Assembly: GCA_036557785.1 (NCBI GenBank)
Contig: DATBGZ010000092.1
Span: 1 to 64,000, forward strand
Length of the DNA stretch: 64,000 nucleotides
Source of the DNA: DATBGZ01 sp036557785
Lineage (GTDB): Bacteria; Actinomycetota; Actinomycetes; Mycobacteriales; Micromonosporaceae
Reading direction: 5' to 3'
The translations under genes and the position numbers were made by a program. The notes below the pieces were generated by a model. The model did not search any database, was not told the DNA's origin, and saw nothing but the letters and a program-made list of their open reading frames with translations. Below are positions 1 to 7,944 of the stretch, in pieces. Each line of letters begins with the position of its first letter. The stretch's first letter is position 1.

Positions 1-257
1 CCGCGGTAGGTCCGCTCGTACGGCGCGTACTGGATGCCGTGGGACGACACGACGGGCTTCGCCTGGAAGGACTCGTGTGCGCTGATCTTGAGTGCCGGCG
101 CCTTGCTGGCGATCAGGTGGCGTGCGGACTGAGCCGCCAGCGTTCGGGCGTTCTGCCCGCCGCCGTTGGCGGCGGCGTCCGCGCTGTGCGGGACCGCGGC
201 GAACGCCGCCCCGACCAACGCGGCGACCGCGAGGCCGCCGAGATGACTCCTGCTCAT
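1..257 (-). CDS. secreted M4-type metalloprotease, N-terminal part only (partial)
   Basis: The gene runs off the left edge, so only the first 85 codons are visible. The start ATG (complement 255-257) has an AGGAG Shine-Dalgarno 7 bases upstream. The product begins with a typical Sec signal peptide: basic MSRSH, a hydrophobic run rich in Ala, Val and Leu, then an Ala-rich cleavage region near residue 30. The mature part ends with HGIQYAPYERTYRG, which resembles the FTP propeptide that precedes thermolysin/bacillolysin-type M4 peptidases (usual form QYVPYDRTYKGLPV). The catalytic domain with HExxH would lie outside the window, so the protease call rests on the propeptide alone. An FTP-containing non-peptidase remains possible. 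Confidence 0.7.
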   Translation of the reverse strand, partial: MSRSHLGGLAVAALVGAAFAAVPHSADAAANGGGQNARTLAAQSARHLIASKAPALKISAHESFQAKPVVSSHGIQYAPYERTYR

Positions 258-555
258 GCTGACTCCTGGATCCGGGCCGAGGCCCATTTCAGACGGCGCG
301 ACGGGGGTACGGGGTGCCGTCATCCATGACCGATCCGGGGTACCGGCTCGGTCCCGGCCACCACGGGGAGAGGTGGGCCGTGGCCGAAATCTCGCGCTCC
401 GCACCAGGGGGGTCAACGAGTGCGCATCTGCAGGTTTGTGCATTGCAGGAACATGAGTGAACCGCGTGCGGAGGCCCCGGTGCCCGCAATGAACGGTCCA
501 AGGACGACGTCGCGACGGAAGACGTCGTCGCCCGGCGTCGCAGGCCGGGAAAAGG
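258..555. other. intergenic region between M4-type gene and map
   Basis: About 300 bases without a convincing gene. It must hold the promoter of the leftward protease gene, but no clear -35/-10 pair stands out. The map-proximal end carries a hairpin, listed separately. Short open frames here show no plausible protein. Confidence 0.6.
503..529 (-). terminator. stem-loop downstream of map
   Basis: GACGACGTC (503-511) pairs perfectly with GACGTCGTC (521-529) across a 9-base loop, 27 bases after the map stop codon. There is no T-run on either side, as is common for actinobacterial terminators. It probably ends the map transcript. Confidence 0.55.
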
Positions 556-1416
556 CTAGGGAAGGGTCAGGATCTCCGCGCCGTCGTGGGTGACCAGGAG
601 AGTGTGCTCGAACTGAGCGCTACGGCGGCCGTCTGCCGTCACGACGGTCCAGTTGTCGTCCCACATCACCCACGTGTGGCTGCCGAGGTTGAGCATCGGC
701 TCGATGGTGAAGGTCATCCCGGGAAGGATCTCCTCGCCATAGCGCGGGTCGTCGTAGTGAGGGATGACGAGGCCGCTGTGGAACGACGTACCGATGCCGT
801 GGCCGGTGAACTCGCGGACCACGCCGTAGCCGAACCGCTTGGCGTAGGCCTCGATCACCCGGCCGATCACGTTGATACGACGGCCGGGCTTGACGGCCTT
901 GATGGCGCGGTCGAGTGCTTCGCGGGTGCGCTCGACGAGCAGCCGGGACTCCTCGTCCACGTCGCCGGCGAGGAAGGTCGCATTGGTGTCCCCGTGGACA
1001 CCGTGGATATAGGCGGTGATGTCGATGTTGACGATGTCGCCGTCCTCGAGCACCCGTGCGTCGGGGATGCCGTGGCAGACCACCTCGTTGACGCTCGAGC
1101 ACAGCGACTTGGGGAACCCCTTGTAGCCGAGCGTCGACGGGTACGCCCCGTGGTCGCAGAGGAACTCGTGCACCACCGCGTCGATCTCGTCGGTGGTCAC
1201 CCCGGGCTTGCAGTGCTCCCCCGCGAGAACCACGGCCTGGGCCGCGAGGCGGCCGGCCCGGCGCATCTTCTCGATGGTCTCGGACGTCTGCACGTACTGC
1301 GTCGAGCGCTTCGGCTCCCGCTTGCCGACGTACTCGGGCCGGGGGATGTGCGCCGGCACCGCCCGAGCGGGCGAGACGCGTCCCGGCGTCAGGGGTGCTC
1401 GCTTCGGCTCGGTCAT
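556..1416 (-). CDS. map: methionine aminopeptidase, type I
   Basis: Removes the initiator methionine from nascent proteins in the cytoplasm. 286 aa, with an N-terminal extension of roughly 40 residues before the pita-bread fold, as in actinobacterial MapB-type enzymes. The five metal ligands are visible: Asp in VNIDITAYIHG, Asp in GVHGDTN, His in FTGHGIGTSFH, Glu in FTIEPML and Glu in AQFEHT. No Shine-Dalgarno precedes the ATG. Instead TAGGCT (complement 1423-1428) ends 6 bases upstream, which suggests a leaderless mRNA. This copy lies in the ispG/glnA4 neighbourhood, as mapB (Rv2861c) does in M. tuberculosis. Confidence 0.95.
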   Translation of the reverse strand: MTEPKRAPLTPGRVSPARAVPAHIPRPEYVGKREPKRSTQYVQTSETIEKMRRAGRLAAQAVVLAGEHCKPGVTTDEIDAVVHEFLCDHGAYPSTLGYKGFPKSLCSSVNEVVCHGIPDARVLEDGDIVNIDITAYIHGVHGDTNATFLAGDVDEESRLLVERTREALDRAIKAVKPGRRINVIGRVIEAYAKRFGYGVVREFTGHGIGTSFHSGLVIPHYDDPRYGEEILPGMTFTIEPMLNLGSHTWVMWDDNWTVVTADGRRSAQFEHTLLVTHDGAEILTLP

Positions 1417-1455
1417 GAACAGAGCCTATCGCCCGCATCCGACACGGCGGCGCGA

Positions 1456-2154
1456 CTAACGGTCGGCGCGGGCCGCCGCAACCAGCGCCGCGAACACGCG
1501 CAGGTCGCCCATCGCCTCGGGATGCCACTGCACGCCGACGGCGAAGGCCCGGTCAGGATCCTCGACCGCCTCGATCAGATCGTCGTCGACGGACCAGCCC
1601 ACGGGCGTCAGCCGGCCCGGATCCGCCACCCCTTGGTGGTGCTTCGAGTTCGCCACCAGAGCGTCGCCGAAGATCTTGTGCAGGGCAGTGCCGGGCGCGA
1701 GCCGTACGGCGTGCTCGGCGAGGTTCGCGAGATCAGCCGACGTCCGGTGACCCTCGTGGCCCAGTGCCTCCGGCAGGTGCTGGTGCAGTCTCCCGCCGTA
1801 CGCCACCGCCATGACCTGCATGCCCCGGCACACGCCGAGCACCGGCAGGTCGCGCGCCAGGGCGGCCCGCAGCAGCAGGAACTCGGCCGTGTCGCGCTCC
1901 GCGTGCCAGCCCGTGGACGGGTGCGGGGCCTCGCCGTACCGGGCTGGGTCCACATCGGAGCCTCCGGCGAGCACGAGTGCGTCGAGGCGGTCGAGACCCT
2001 CCGTACCCGGATCGTCCATCGGGATCAGCACCGCCCTACCGCCGGCCCGGTTCACCGATTCCACATACGCCGTCGGCAGCAGCGACACCTGCGCGGCATT
2101 CGACTCCCACCGCGCGTCGACGGTGTAGGTGGTGATCCCGATCCAGGGCCGCAT
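1456..2154 (-). CDS. gamma-glutamyl-gamma-aminobutyrate hydrolase family (class I amidotransferase fold)
   Basis: 232 aa, family C26 (PuuD-like). The nucleophile Cys lies in LGVCRGMQVM and the His-x-Glu pair in VQWHPEA, completing the glutamine-amidotransferase triad. PuuD-type enzymes release glutamate from gamma-glutamylated amine catabolites. In M. tuberculosis the homologous gene (Rv2859c) sits between glnA4 and aldC. Here the synthetase, aldehyde dehydrogenase and SDR genes are about 9.6 kb away at 11.7-15.2 kb, so this gene looks like the detached member of that pathway. TAGGGT (complement 2161-2166) ends 6 bases before the ATG with no Shine-Dalgarno, suggesting leaderless translation. 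The exact substrate is not deducible. Confidence 0.85.
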   Translation of the reverse strand: MRPWIGITTYTVDARWESNAAQVSLLPTAYVESVNRAGGRAVLIPMDDPGTEGLDRLDALVLAGGSDVDPARYGEAPHPSTGWHAERDTAEFLLLRAALARDLPVLGVCRGMQVMAVAYGGRLHQHLPEALGHEGHRTSADLANLAEHAVRLAPGTALHKIFGDALVANSKHHQGVADPGRLTPVGWSVDDDLIEAVEDPDRAFAVGVQWHPEAMGDLRVFAALVAAARADR

Positions 2155-2206
2155 CCGGCCACCCTATCCACGCGCAGGTTTGCCAGCCACGGACCCGTAC
2201 CGGTGC

Positions 2207-4345
2207 TCAGGCGGCGACCGCGAGCGCGAACGGGAGCACCGCGGGAGCCCCGGCCTGGCGCAGGGCCCGGGCGGCGACGGTCATTGTCCAGCCCGAGTCG
2301 ACCAGGTCGTCGACAAGCAACACCGGGCCGTCGATCTGCCCCAATGCGGCCGCCATCGGTGGCGGAACCGCGAACGCGTCCCAGACCGCCGCGAGCCGCT
2401 GCACGGAGTTGGCGTCGGCACTCGCGCCCGGTGGGCCGCCGCCGACCCGGGCCAGGTCGCCGAGGTCGGCGAGACGGCCGACCGCGGCGATGCGTCGCGC
2501 GAGCGAGCCCACGAGCCGGGGTCGGGTGCGCGATGGCACCGCCACGACCGCGACCGGGCGACCCGCCCACTCCCAGTCGCTGAGAACCGCGACGACCGCC
2601 TTGAATATGTCGTCGGGCACGTCCGGGTCGGCGATCTGGGGTGTCAGGTCGCTCGACCCGCGAGCCGCGCCCAGCAGGTCGCGCAGGCGGGTGCCCCAAC
2701 CGAGGTCGGTGAGCCGGCCCAGGGCCCGACCGGGCTCGGCCGCCTCGGTGGGCCGGATCTTCCCGCTGGCGGTGATGCCGAGCGTCGCGGCCCCGGTCGG
2801 CCACAGACGCCGGGGCTCCACTACGACGCCGGGGCGGGTGAGGTACGCCTGGGCGGCGGCGAGCGCATCCTCCGGCACCGCAGCCTGATACCAGGCGCCA
2901 CGGCAGGTGTCGCAGCGACCGCACTCACGCGCGTACGGGTCGTCGAGCTGGCGACGGAGGAACTCCAGGCGACACGTGCTGGTCGCGGCGTACTCGAGCA
3001 TCGCGGCGGCCTCGGCGGTCCGGGCCTGCCCGACGCGCCGGTAGCGTTCCCGGTCGTACGACCAGGGCTGTCCGGTCGCGCGCCAGCCACCGGCCACCCG
3101 GCGTACAGCCCCATCGACATCAAGGACTTTGAGCATCATCTCGAGCCGGCCGCGGCGCAGGTCCACCCTGGACTCCAATGCGGCTGTCGAGAGCGGACGG
3201 TCGGCGACCGCGAGCGCCTCCAGCACCCGGTGCACCTGATCCTCGGGTGGGAAGGCAAGCGAAGCGAAATAGCGCCAGATCGCCTCGTCCTCGGCGCCCG
3301 GGAGCAGCAGCACGTCGGCGGTGTCGACGGCCCGACCAGCGCGACCCACCTGCTGGTAGTAGGCGATCGGCGAGGGCGGTGCGCCGAGGTGCACCACGAA
3401 CCCGAGATCCGGCTTGTCGAAGCCCATGCCCAGAGCCGAGGTCGCCACCAGTGCCTTGATGCGGTTGTGCAGCAGATCCTGCTCGGCCTGCTCCCGCTCG
3501 CCGTCCTCGGTCCGACCAGAGTAGGACGCGACCGCGTGTCCGGACTGGCGCAGGTACTGCGCCACCTCCTCGGTGGCGGCGACCGTCAGCGTGTAGATGA
3601 TCCCCGATCCCGGAAGGTCGGCCAGGTGCGCCCCGAGCCAGGCCAGGCGATGGGCCGGGCCCTTCAGCCGGATCACCCCCAGACGCAGGCTCTCCCGGTC
3701 CAGCGACCCGCGCAGCACGAGCGCCTCCTGGCCCGCATCGGCGGCGAGCTGCTCGGCGACGTCGGAGGTGACGCGGGCGTTGGCGGTGGCCGTGGTCGCG
3801 AGCACCGGCACACCCTCGGGCAATGCGGCGAGCAGTGTCCTCATGCGGCGGTAGTCGGGGCGAAAGTCGTGGCCCCAGTCCGAGATGCAGTGAGCCTCGT
3901 CGATGACAACGAGCCCGCATCCGGCCGCGAGGCCGGGCAGCACCTCGTCCCGGAACTCGGGGTTGTTGAGCCGCTCCGGGCTGACCAGAACAACGTCCAC
4001 CTCGCCGGCGGAGATGGACTTCGTGATCGCGTTCCACTCGGTGACGTTCGCGGAGTTGATGGTCGCGGCATGGATGCCAGCGCCCGCGGCGGCCTCGACC
4101 TGGTTGCGCATCAGGGCAAGCAACGGCGAGACGATCACGCTCGGACCGGCGCCCGCCCGGCGCAGCAGGGCCGTGGCGGCGAAGTAGACCGCCGACTTGC
4201 CGAAGCCCGTGCGCTGCACCAGCAGCACGCGCCGGCGCCCCTCGACGAGCGCCTCGATCGCCGTCCACTGGTCCTCGCGCAGGCTCGCCCGCGGCCCCGC
4301 CAGCCGGCGCAGGATCTCCTCCGCGTCTTCCCGTACCACGCTCAC
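2207..4345 (-). CDS. RecQ-family ATP-dependent DNA helicase with C-terminal phosphoribosyltransferase-like domain
   Basis: 712 aa. Residues from about 10 to 350 carry a RecQ-type SF2 core: a modified Walker A (QRTGFGKSAVY), the DEAH box with aromatic-rich loop (VIDEAHCISDWGHDFRPDY), TTATA (motif III) and QQVGRAGR (motif VI). A Zn-binding cysteine set follows near residue 465 (CRLEF, CGRCDTC). The last 70 residues contain GPVLLVDDLVDSGWTM, which matches the PRPP-binding signature of type I phosphoribosyltransferases (ComF-like). No HRDC domain is visible. The helicase probably acts in recombination or repair; whether the C-terminal domain binds PRPP or is a structural relic cannot be told. Start GTG has a purine-rich AAAGGCGGG upstream. 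Confidence 0.9.
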   Translation of the reverse strand: MSVVREDAEEILRRLAGPRASLREDQWTAIEALVEGRRRVLLVQRTGFGKSAVYFAATALLRRAGAGPSVIVSPLLALMRNQVEAAAGAGIHAATINSANVTEWNAITKSISAGEVDVVLVSPERLNNPEFRDEVLPGLAAGCGLVVIDEAHCISDWGHDFRPDYRRMRTLLAALPEGVPVLATTATANARVTSDVAEQLAADAGQEALVLRGSLDRESLRLGVIRLKGPAHRLAWLGAHLADLPGSGIIYTLTVAATEEVAQYLRQSGHAVASYSGRTEDGEREQAEQDLLHNRIKALVATSALGMGFDKPDLGFVVHLGAPPSPIAYYQQVGRAGRAVDTADVLLLPGAEDEAIWRYFASLAFPPEDQVHRVLEALAVADRPLSTAALESRVDLRRGRLEMMLKVLDVDGAVRRVAGGWRATGQPWSYDRERYRRVGQARTAEAAAMLEYAATSTCRLEFLRRQLDDPYARECGRCDTCRGAWYQAAVPEDALAAAQAYLTRPGVVVEPRRLWPTGAATLGITASGKIRPTEAAEPGRALGRLTDLGWGTRLRDLLGAARGSSDLTPQIADPDVPDDIFKAVVAVLSDWEWAGRPVAVVAVPSRTRPRLVGSLARRIAAVGRLADLGDLARVGGGPPGASADANSVQRLAAVWDAFAVPPPMAAALGQIDGPVLLVDDLVDSGWTMTVAARALRQAGAPAVLPFALAVAA

Positions 4346-4354
4346 GGTGCCCGC

Positions 4355-4430
4355 CTTTTCGTTCGCAACTGCGGGGCTCGCTGGCGCTCACTCCTCACGC
4401 TCGCGGCGATCATCCTGCCTTCCTACCCGG
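4355..4430. repeat. possible dispersed intergenic repeat element
   Basis: The segment after the recQ start reads CGTTCGCAACTGCGGGGCTC followed by GCTGGCGCTCACTCCTCACG and CTCGCGGCG. Sequences of this style (CGCAACTGCGGGGCTCGCT...) recur in intergenic regions of Micromonosporaceae genomes from memory. Only one copy is in this window, so the repeat status cannot be confirmed here. Confidence 0.35.
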
Positions 4431-4481
4431 GCCCTCCGACACTCCCGGGCCGCGGCTCCGCGCACGGGCACGCCGACATCG

Positions 4482-4616
4482 ATGCGGGCCGAGCGCGACT
4501 CCGACAATGCCATCGTGGCCGCCAAGGAGCGCCGACTCGCGGCCATGAGCGACGCGAGGACGGAGGAACAGGCCGCCCGCATCGGCGAGGCACTCCTGTC
4601 GCGGTTCGAGGCATAG
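4482..4616 (+). CDS. small ORF directly upstream of PIN toxin, possible short or truncated antitoxin
   Basis: 44 aa, starting MRAERDSDN and ending ALLSRFEA, mostly charged and helix-forming (Glu, Arg, Ala). Its TAG is followed without a gap by the ATG of the PIN-domain gene, as expected for an antitoxin-toxin pair. It is shorter than usual VapB antitoxins (70-85 aa), and no ribbon-helix-helix or AbrB DNA-binding half is recognisable. It may be the remnant or the toxin-binding tail of an antitoxin whose N-terminal part was lost beside the repeat-like sequence upstream. No clear Shine-Dalgarno is seen. Confidence 0.45.
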   Translation: MRAERDSDNAIVAAKERRLAAMSDARTEEQAARIGEALLSRFEA

Positions 4617-5021
4617 ATGTCTGATCGACGCCTGGTGATGGACGCCTCCGCGCTCGTGGCCTGTCTGCTCAACGAACGCGGCGCCGCGACCGTTGGTCGT
4701 CTCCTGCGATTCGCGGTGCTGCCCGCGCCGAACGTCACCGAGGCGGTCCGGACCGCCCGCGGCAAGGGTCACGCGATGACCGCTGACCAGCTCTACTCCA
4801 GGCTCGACGTATCCTGGTCGGCGGTCGAGCCATTTCGGGACGTGGATGTAGTACGCGCGGCTGAGTTCCTTCGCTTCGCCGACGACAAGGCCGGCGGCCA
4901 GCTATCGCTCGGTGACGCGCTCTGCATCACCGTCGCGGAGCGGCTGCGGCTGCCGGTCGTGGGCGACGACGGACTCTGGTCGCAGCTACCCCTCGAGGTT
5001 GAGTTCCATCAGTTCCGCTGA
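4617..5021 (+). CDS. PIN-domain toxin, VapC-like ribonuclease
   Basis: 134 aa, standard VapC length. The acidic active-site residues are in place: Asp in VMDASALVA, Glu in NVTEAV, Asp in LGDALCITVA and Asp in VGDDGLW. VapC toxins cleave RNA, often tRNA or rRNA, in the cytoplasm and are held inactive by a cotranslated antitoxin. The gene abuts the short ORF upstream (TAG then ATG). It faces the anti-sigma gene convergently, with 18 bases between stops. All key residues are intact, so toxicity is expected unless the short partner neutralises it. Confidence 0.8.
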   Translation: MSDRRLVMDASALVACLLNERGAATVGRLLRFAVLPAPNVTEAVRTARGKGHAMTADQLYSRLDVSWSAVEPFRDVDVVRAAEFLRFADDKAGGQLSLGDALCITVAERLRLPVVGDDGLWSQLPLEVEFHQFR

Positions 5022-5039
5022 CGAAGCGCCGTGCCGGGA

Positions 5040-5792
5040 TCAGGTGGTCAGGTCGATGTCGGTCAGGATCGGCGGTGTGGGTGCCGGTGAGCCGCCGGAC
5101 GGTTCCTGGGTGACACCGAGTGTATCGGAGGTATGGACTCCGTCCAGCAGAACCGTGCCGGAGCCGGTGCCCGCGGCCAGCAGGCCGGCCGAGGTCGGCA
5201 CACCGTCCCGGATCAGCCAGAGCTGGTAGGCACGGTCGGGGCTCGGATCGGGCAGGCCGGCGAGCAGCACGACGCCGTCGCCGAGGCTCGGCGAGACGAC
5301 GACCGTCACGCGGCCACCACCCGTCGGGGTCGCGCCGCGCACCTGCGCGTCCGGGGCGGAGAGGATCGCGGCGACCTGCTCCTGCTGCGAGATCGCCTGC
5401 TCGGTCTGCCCCCGGGCGTCGGTGACACGGTGCTGCTGCACGGCCCAGACGCCTGTCATGCCCGCGATCCCCACCACGGCCGCGGCCACCGCGGGCAGCC
5501 ACCGGGAGCGGGCCTGAGCGCGGCCCCGTACCGGGGCCATGCGCGCACGCTCCGCCGGGAGTTGGCGGGTCCGGTAGACCTCGTTGAGCACCGTGTCCCG
5601 CAACCGGGCCGGGGGCGCCTGCGCATCCAGAACCGCGAGTCTCGCCGCCGCCTCGGTGAGCCCGGCGACTTCGGCGGCGCACGCCTCGCAGCCAGCGAGA
5701 TGGCGCGCGAATGCCGCCCGCTCGAACTCGCTGAGCGCGTCGAGCGCATAAGCGCCGGCGAGCGTGTGAACGTCCATGGCCTGGCTCATCAC
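5040..5792 (-). CDS. rskA: anti-sigma factor, RskA family
   Basis: 250 aa. The N-terminal 45 residues form a zinc-binding anti-sigma domain (His9, His31, Cys35, Cys38 in HLAGCEAC). One transmembrane helix lies at about 98-118, followed by an extracytoplasmic domain of the RskA type rich in Gly and Thr with YQLWLIRDG. It should hold the adjacent SigK-like factor at the membrane and release it after regulated proteolysis; a site-2 protease gene lies at 19.5 kb. The GTG start overlaps the sigma-factor stop (GTGA), so the two are translationally coupled. Confidence 0.9.
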   Translation of the reverse strand: MMSQAMDVHTLAGAYALDALSEFERAAFARHLAGCEACAAEVAGLTEAAARLAVLDAQAPPARLRDTVLNEVYRTRQLPAERARMAPVRGRAQARSRWLPAVAAAVVGIAGMTGVWAVQQHRVTDARGQTEQAISQQEQVAAILSAPDAQVRGATPTGGGRVTVVVSPSLGDGVVLLAGLPDPSPDRAYQLWLIRDGVPTSAGLLAAGTGSGTVLLDGVHTSDTLGVTQEPSGGSPAPTPPILTDIDLTT

Positions 5793-6400
5793 GCGCTCAC
5801 CTCCACCCCGAGACAGTCACGAAGGCGGATCAGTCCGTCGCGCATCCGCGTCTTGATCGTGGGCAGCGCGGTCTGCAGCTTCTCCGCCACCTCACGGTAG
5901 GTGTAGCCCCGGTAGTACGCCAGGGTGATCGCCTCGCGCTGCAGGTCGGTGAGGGTCTTCAGACAGCGCCGGACCTGCTGCTGCTCGATGCTGGCGGTGA
6001 CGCCCTCCACGACCTCGTCGTAGGGCGTCTGCATGCTCGCCACCGCGACCCGCTGCTCCCGCTCCGAACCGGACTGTGCCGCCCGTACCCGGTCTACCGC
6101 CCGGCGATGGGTGATCGTCAGCGACCACGACAGCACCGAGCCACGCGAGGCGTCGAACCGTGCCGCGGTACGCCAGACCTCGACCAGCGCCTCCTGCGCC
6201 ACCTCCTCGGCCTGGGCCGGGTCACGCACGATCCGCCGGGCCAACCCGTACACCCGCGGGGCGATCTCGTCATAGAGCGATGCGAACGCTTGCTCGTCGC
6301 CGCGGGCGACCCGGCGCATGAGCTCGTCCGGGTCCGTCGCCGACACCGAGCCCGCGCCGGGCCCGTTCCCGGGCGGCGCGTGCTCGTCGGTGCCGGTCAT
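5789..6400 (-). CDS. sigK: ECF RNA polymerase sigma factor, SigK-like
   Basis: 203 aa from the ATG at 6400, which has GGGGAG 8 bases upstream; the frame stays open further upstream but without coding character. Region 2 covers about residues 35-100 (LYDEIAPRVYGLARRIV, FDASRGSVLSW) and region 4 about 140-195, with helix-turn-helix YYRGYTYREVAEKL and TIKTRMRDGLIRLRD. The pairing with an RskA-type anti-sigma factor downstream and coupled by overlap supports the SigK group. The downstream-coded partner is the regulator; likely targets include the collinear DUF4331/TPR/permease genes, which is inference. Confidence 0.9.
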   Translation of the reverse strand: MTGTDEHAPPGNGPGAGSVSATDPDELMRRVARGDEQAFASLYDEIAPRVYGLARRIVRDPAQAEEVAQEALVEVWRTAARFDASRGSVLSWSLTITHRRAVDRVRAAQSGSEREQRVAVASMQTPYDEVVEGVTASIEQQQVRRCLKTLTDLQREAITLAYYRGYTYREVAEKLQTALPTIKTRMRDGLIRLRDCLGVEVSA

Positions 6401-6471
6401 CCTGTGCGCTCCCCTCGGCGAGGCTGTTGCGGCCCGCACGGTTGCCGGCCATACCCTATCGGACATCGACG

Positions 6472-7944
6472 TCACACCACACCTCCAGCGGCGCGCACGG
6501 CGAGGCCGAGCCCCACCATCACGACCATGACGGCGGTGACGCCAGGCAGGGCGGGCGTCGCCCGGCCGACCCATCGGACCAGCCGCGCCGGCAGACGCAC
6601 AGCGCCGAACCGCCGCCGCGCCACGACGAGCAGGAGTCCGGCCGCGGTCAGCGTCGCCGCCATGCCCAGGCCGTAGAGCACGACGAGCGCGACCCCGAAG
6701 GCCGTACGGCCCAGGCCGACCGCGGCCAGCAGGAGGATCAGGGCCGAGGGGCTGGGCACCAGTCCGCCGGCCAGGCCGATCCCGGCCAGCCCCCACCGTC
6801 CCGTTCGGACAGTGTGCGCGTGGCCATGCTCGTGATCGTGGCCATGCTCGTGATCGTGACCATGCTCGTGATCGTGACCATGCTCGTGGCCATGGTGGTC
6901 GTGCCCGTGGCGGCGGCGCATGCCCAGGAGCATCCCCAGCCCCACGGCCATCACGAGGCCCGCGCTGACCAGGCTCAGCACACGCATGAGCCCGCCACCG
7001 ATCGCCGCGGTGCCGGCCGCGAGGAGGCCGCCGATGACGAGCACCCCGACGGTGTGCGAGGCGGTGACCGCCACGCCGACGCCGACCGCGTCGCGGGTCC
7101 TGCCACGGGTCCCCGCCAGATAGGCGGCCATCACCGTCTTGCCGTGCCCCGGCAGGGCCGCGTGCGCCGCGCCCAGCAGCAGGGCCAAGACCACGGCGAG
7201 GGTCGCCAGTGCCGGCGTCAGCCGCCCTCCCACGATGCCGTCGAGGCGGCGCTCGGCGTTGGCGAGCAGCCGCGTCATCGGATCCGCGCCAGCGGGCGTG
7301 ACCGGGGCGGCCGCGACGACGCCGGTGCCCGGCTCGACCTCGAGGACCGCAGACCGTACGTCCAGTACCGAGGCGAGCAGGTCCTGTCGGTAGGTGTGCA
7401 GCCGGTCGGTGACGCTCGTGATCGGCAGCGGCGACGAGCTGAGCCGCACCCCGTCCGAGGTGGCGGTCATCTCCCGCCAACCGACCTGGTCGGTAAGGTA
7501 ATAGTTGTCGATGCTTACGCGCACCCGCCGGTCGAGGTTCGCGGCGCCGACGAGCGAGCACTCCAGCCGGCTGGTCTGCAGGCCGCCGGCCCCCGCCGCG
7601 TACGCGAAGGTGCTCGACGCAACAGTCCACTGTAGAGCCTCGTCGCCGACCCGTACGGTCAGCCCGGCTGCGACGTCCCTGCAGGTGCGCGACGCGTACG
7701 CGACGCGCTCATCCACGCTGACCGTCCCGTCGCCGTCCCCGTCCACGGTGGAACGGGCCGCGAGCGTCGGGATCTCCGCGGTGTCGACGACCGCCAGGAC
7801 CTCGATCCGGTCCGGCCGCAGCACGAACTCGTCGTAGTGGTTGACCGAGAGGTTGCCCATCGGGTGGGCCAGCGCCGACGTCAGGGCGCCGGCGACCGCG
7901 AGCGACTTCGCGGCACCGACGACGCTGAGGACGAGGGCGTTCAT
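6472..7944 (-). CDS. RcnA-like nickel/cobalt permease with long extracytoplasmic N-terminal domain
   Basis: 490 aa. A signal-like N-terminus is followed by about 210 residues predicted outside the membrane, including a DGDGDG acidic loop, and then six or more hydrophobic helices. The motif GAAHAALPGHGKTVMAAYL resembles the PGHSK-type motif of RcnA and related NiCoT transporters. Between helices lies a very His-rich loop (about residues 345-375) built of HGHDHEHGHDHEHG units, the kind of metal-binding loop seen in RcnA. RcnA proteins export Ni/Co, so efflux is favoured, but direction and metal are inference. The ATG overlaps the stop of the upstream TPR gene (ATGA). The ATG choice excludes an in-frame but non-coding upstream extension. 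Confidence 0.8.
   Translation of the reverse strand: MNALVLSVVGAAKSLAVAGALTSALAHPMGNLSVNHYDEFVLRPDRIEVLAVVDTAEIPTLAARSTVDGDGDGTVSVDERVAYASRTCRDVAAGLTVRVGDEALQWTVASSTFAYAAGAGGLQTSRLECSLVGAANLDRRVRVSIDNYYLTDQVGWREMTATSDGVRLSSSPLPITSVTDRLHTYRQDLLASVLDVRSAVLEVEPGTGVVAAAPVTPAGADPMTRLLANAERRLDGIVGGRLTPALATLAVVLALLLGAAHAALPGHGKTVMAAYLAGTRGRTRDAVGVGVAVTASHTVGVLVIGGLLAAGTAAIGGGLMRVLSLVSAGLVMAVGLGMLLGMRRRHGHDHHGHEHGHDHEHGHDHEHGHDHEHGHAHTVRTGRWGLAGIGLAGGLVPSPSALILLLAAVGLGRTAFGVALVVLYGLGMAATLTAAGLLLVVARRRFGAVRLPARLVRWVGRATPALPGVTAVMVVMVGLGLAVRAAGGVV
6825..6896 (+). repeat. 18-bp tandem repeat encoding the His-rich loop
   Basis: Unit CATGCTCGTGATCGTGAC occurs at 6825, 6843 and 6861, with a fourth partial copy from 6879. 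Read on the minus strand it encodes the HGHDHE units of the permease loop. The in-frame 18-bp unit allows copy-number change without frameshift. Confidence 0.8.

Noticed and set aside
586..2583. Long plus-strand open frame antisense to map and the PuuD-type gene
   Set aside because: Composition is Arg/Ala/Gly-rich with no motif, and the minus strand encodes recognisable enzymes. Long antisense frames are normal at this GC content.
2129..4624. 831-residue plus-strand frame antisense to recQ
   Set aside because: Translation is a mirror of the recQ codons without domains; it even contains the short ORF region by chance.
5789..7630. Reading sigK as a 613-residue protein extending over the permease
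   Set aside because: The upstream part is out-of-frame permease sequence; the ATG at 6400 has a good ribosome site and matches sigma-factor length.
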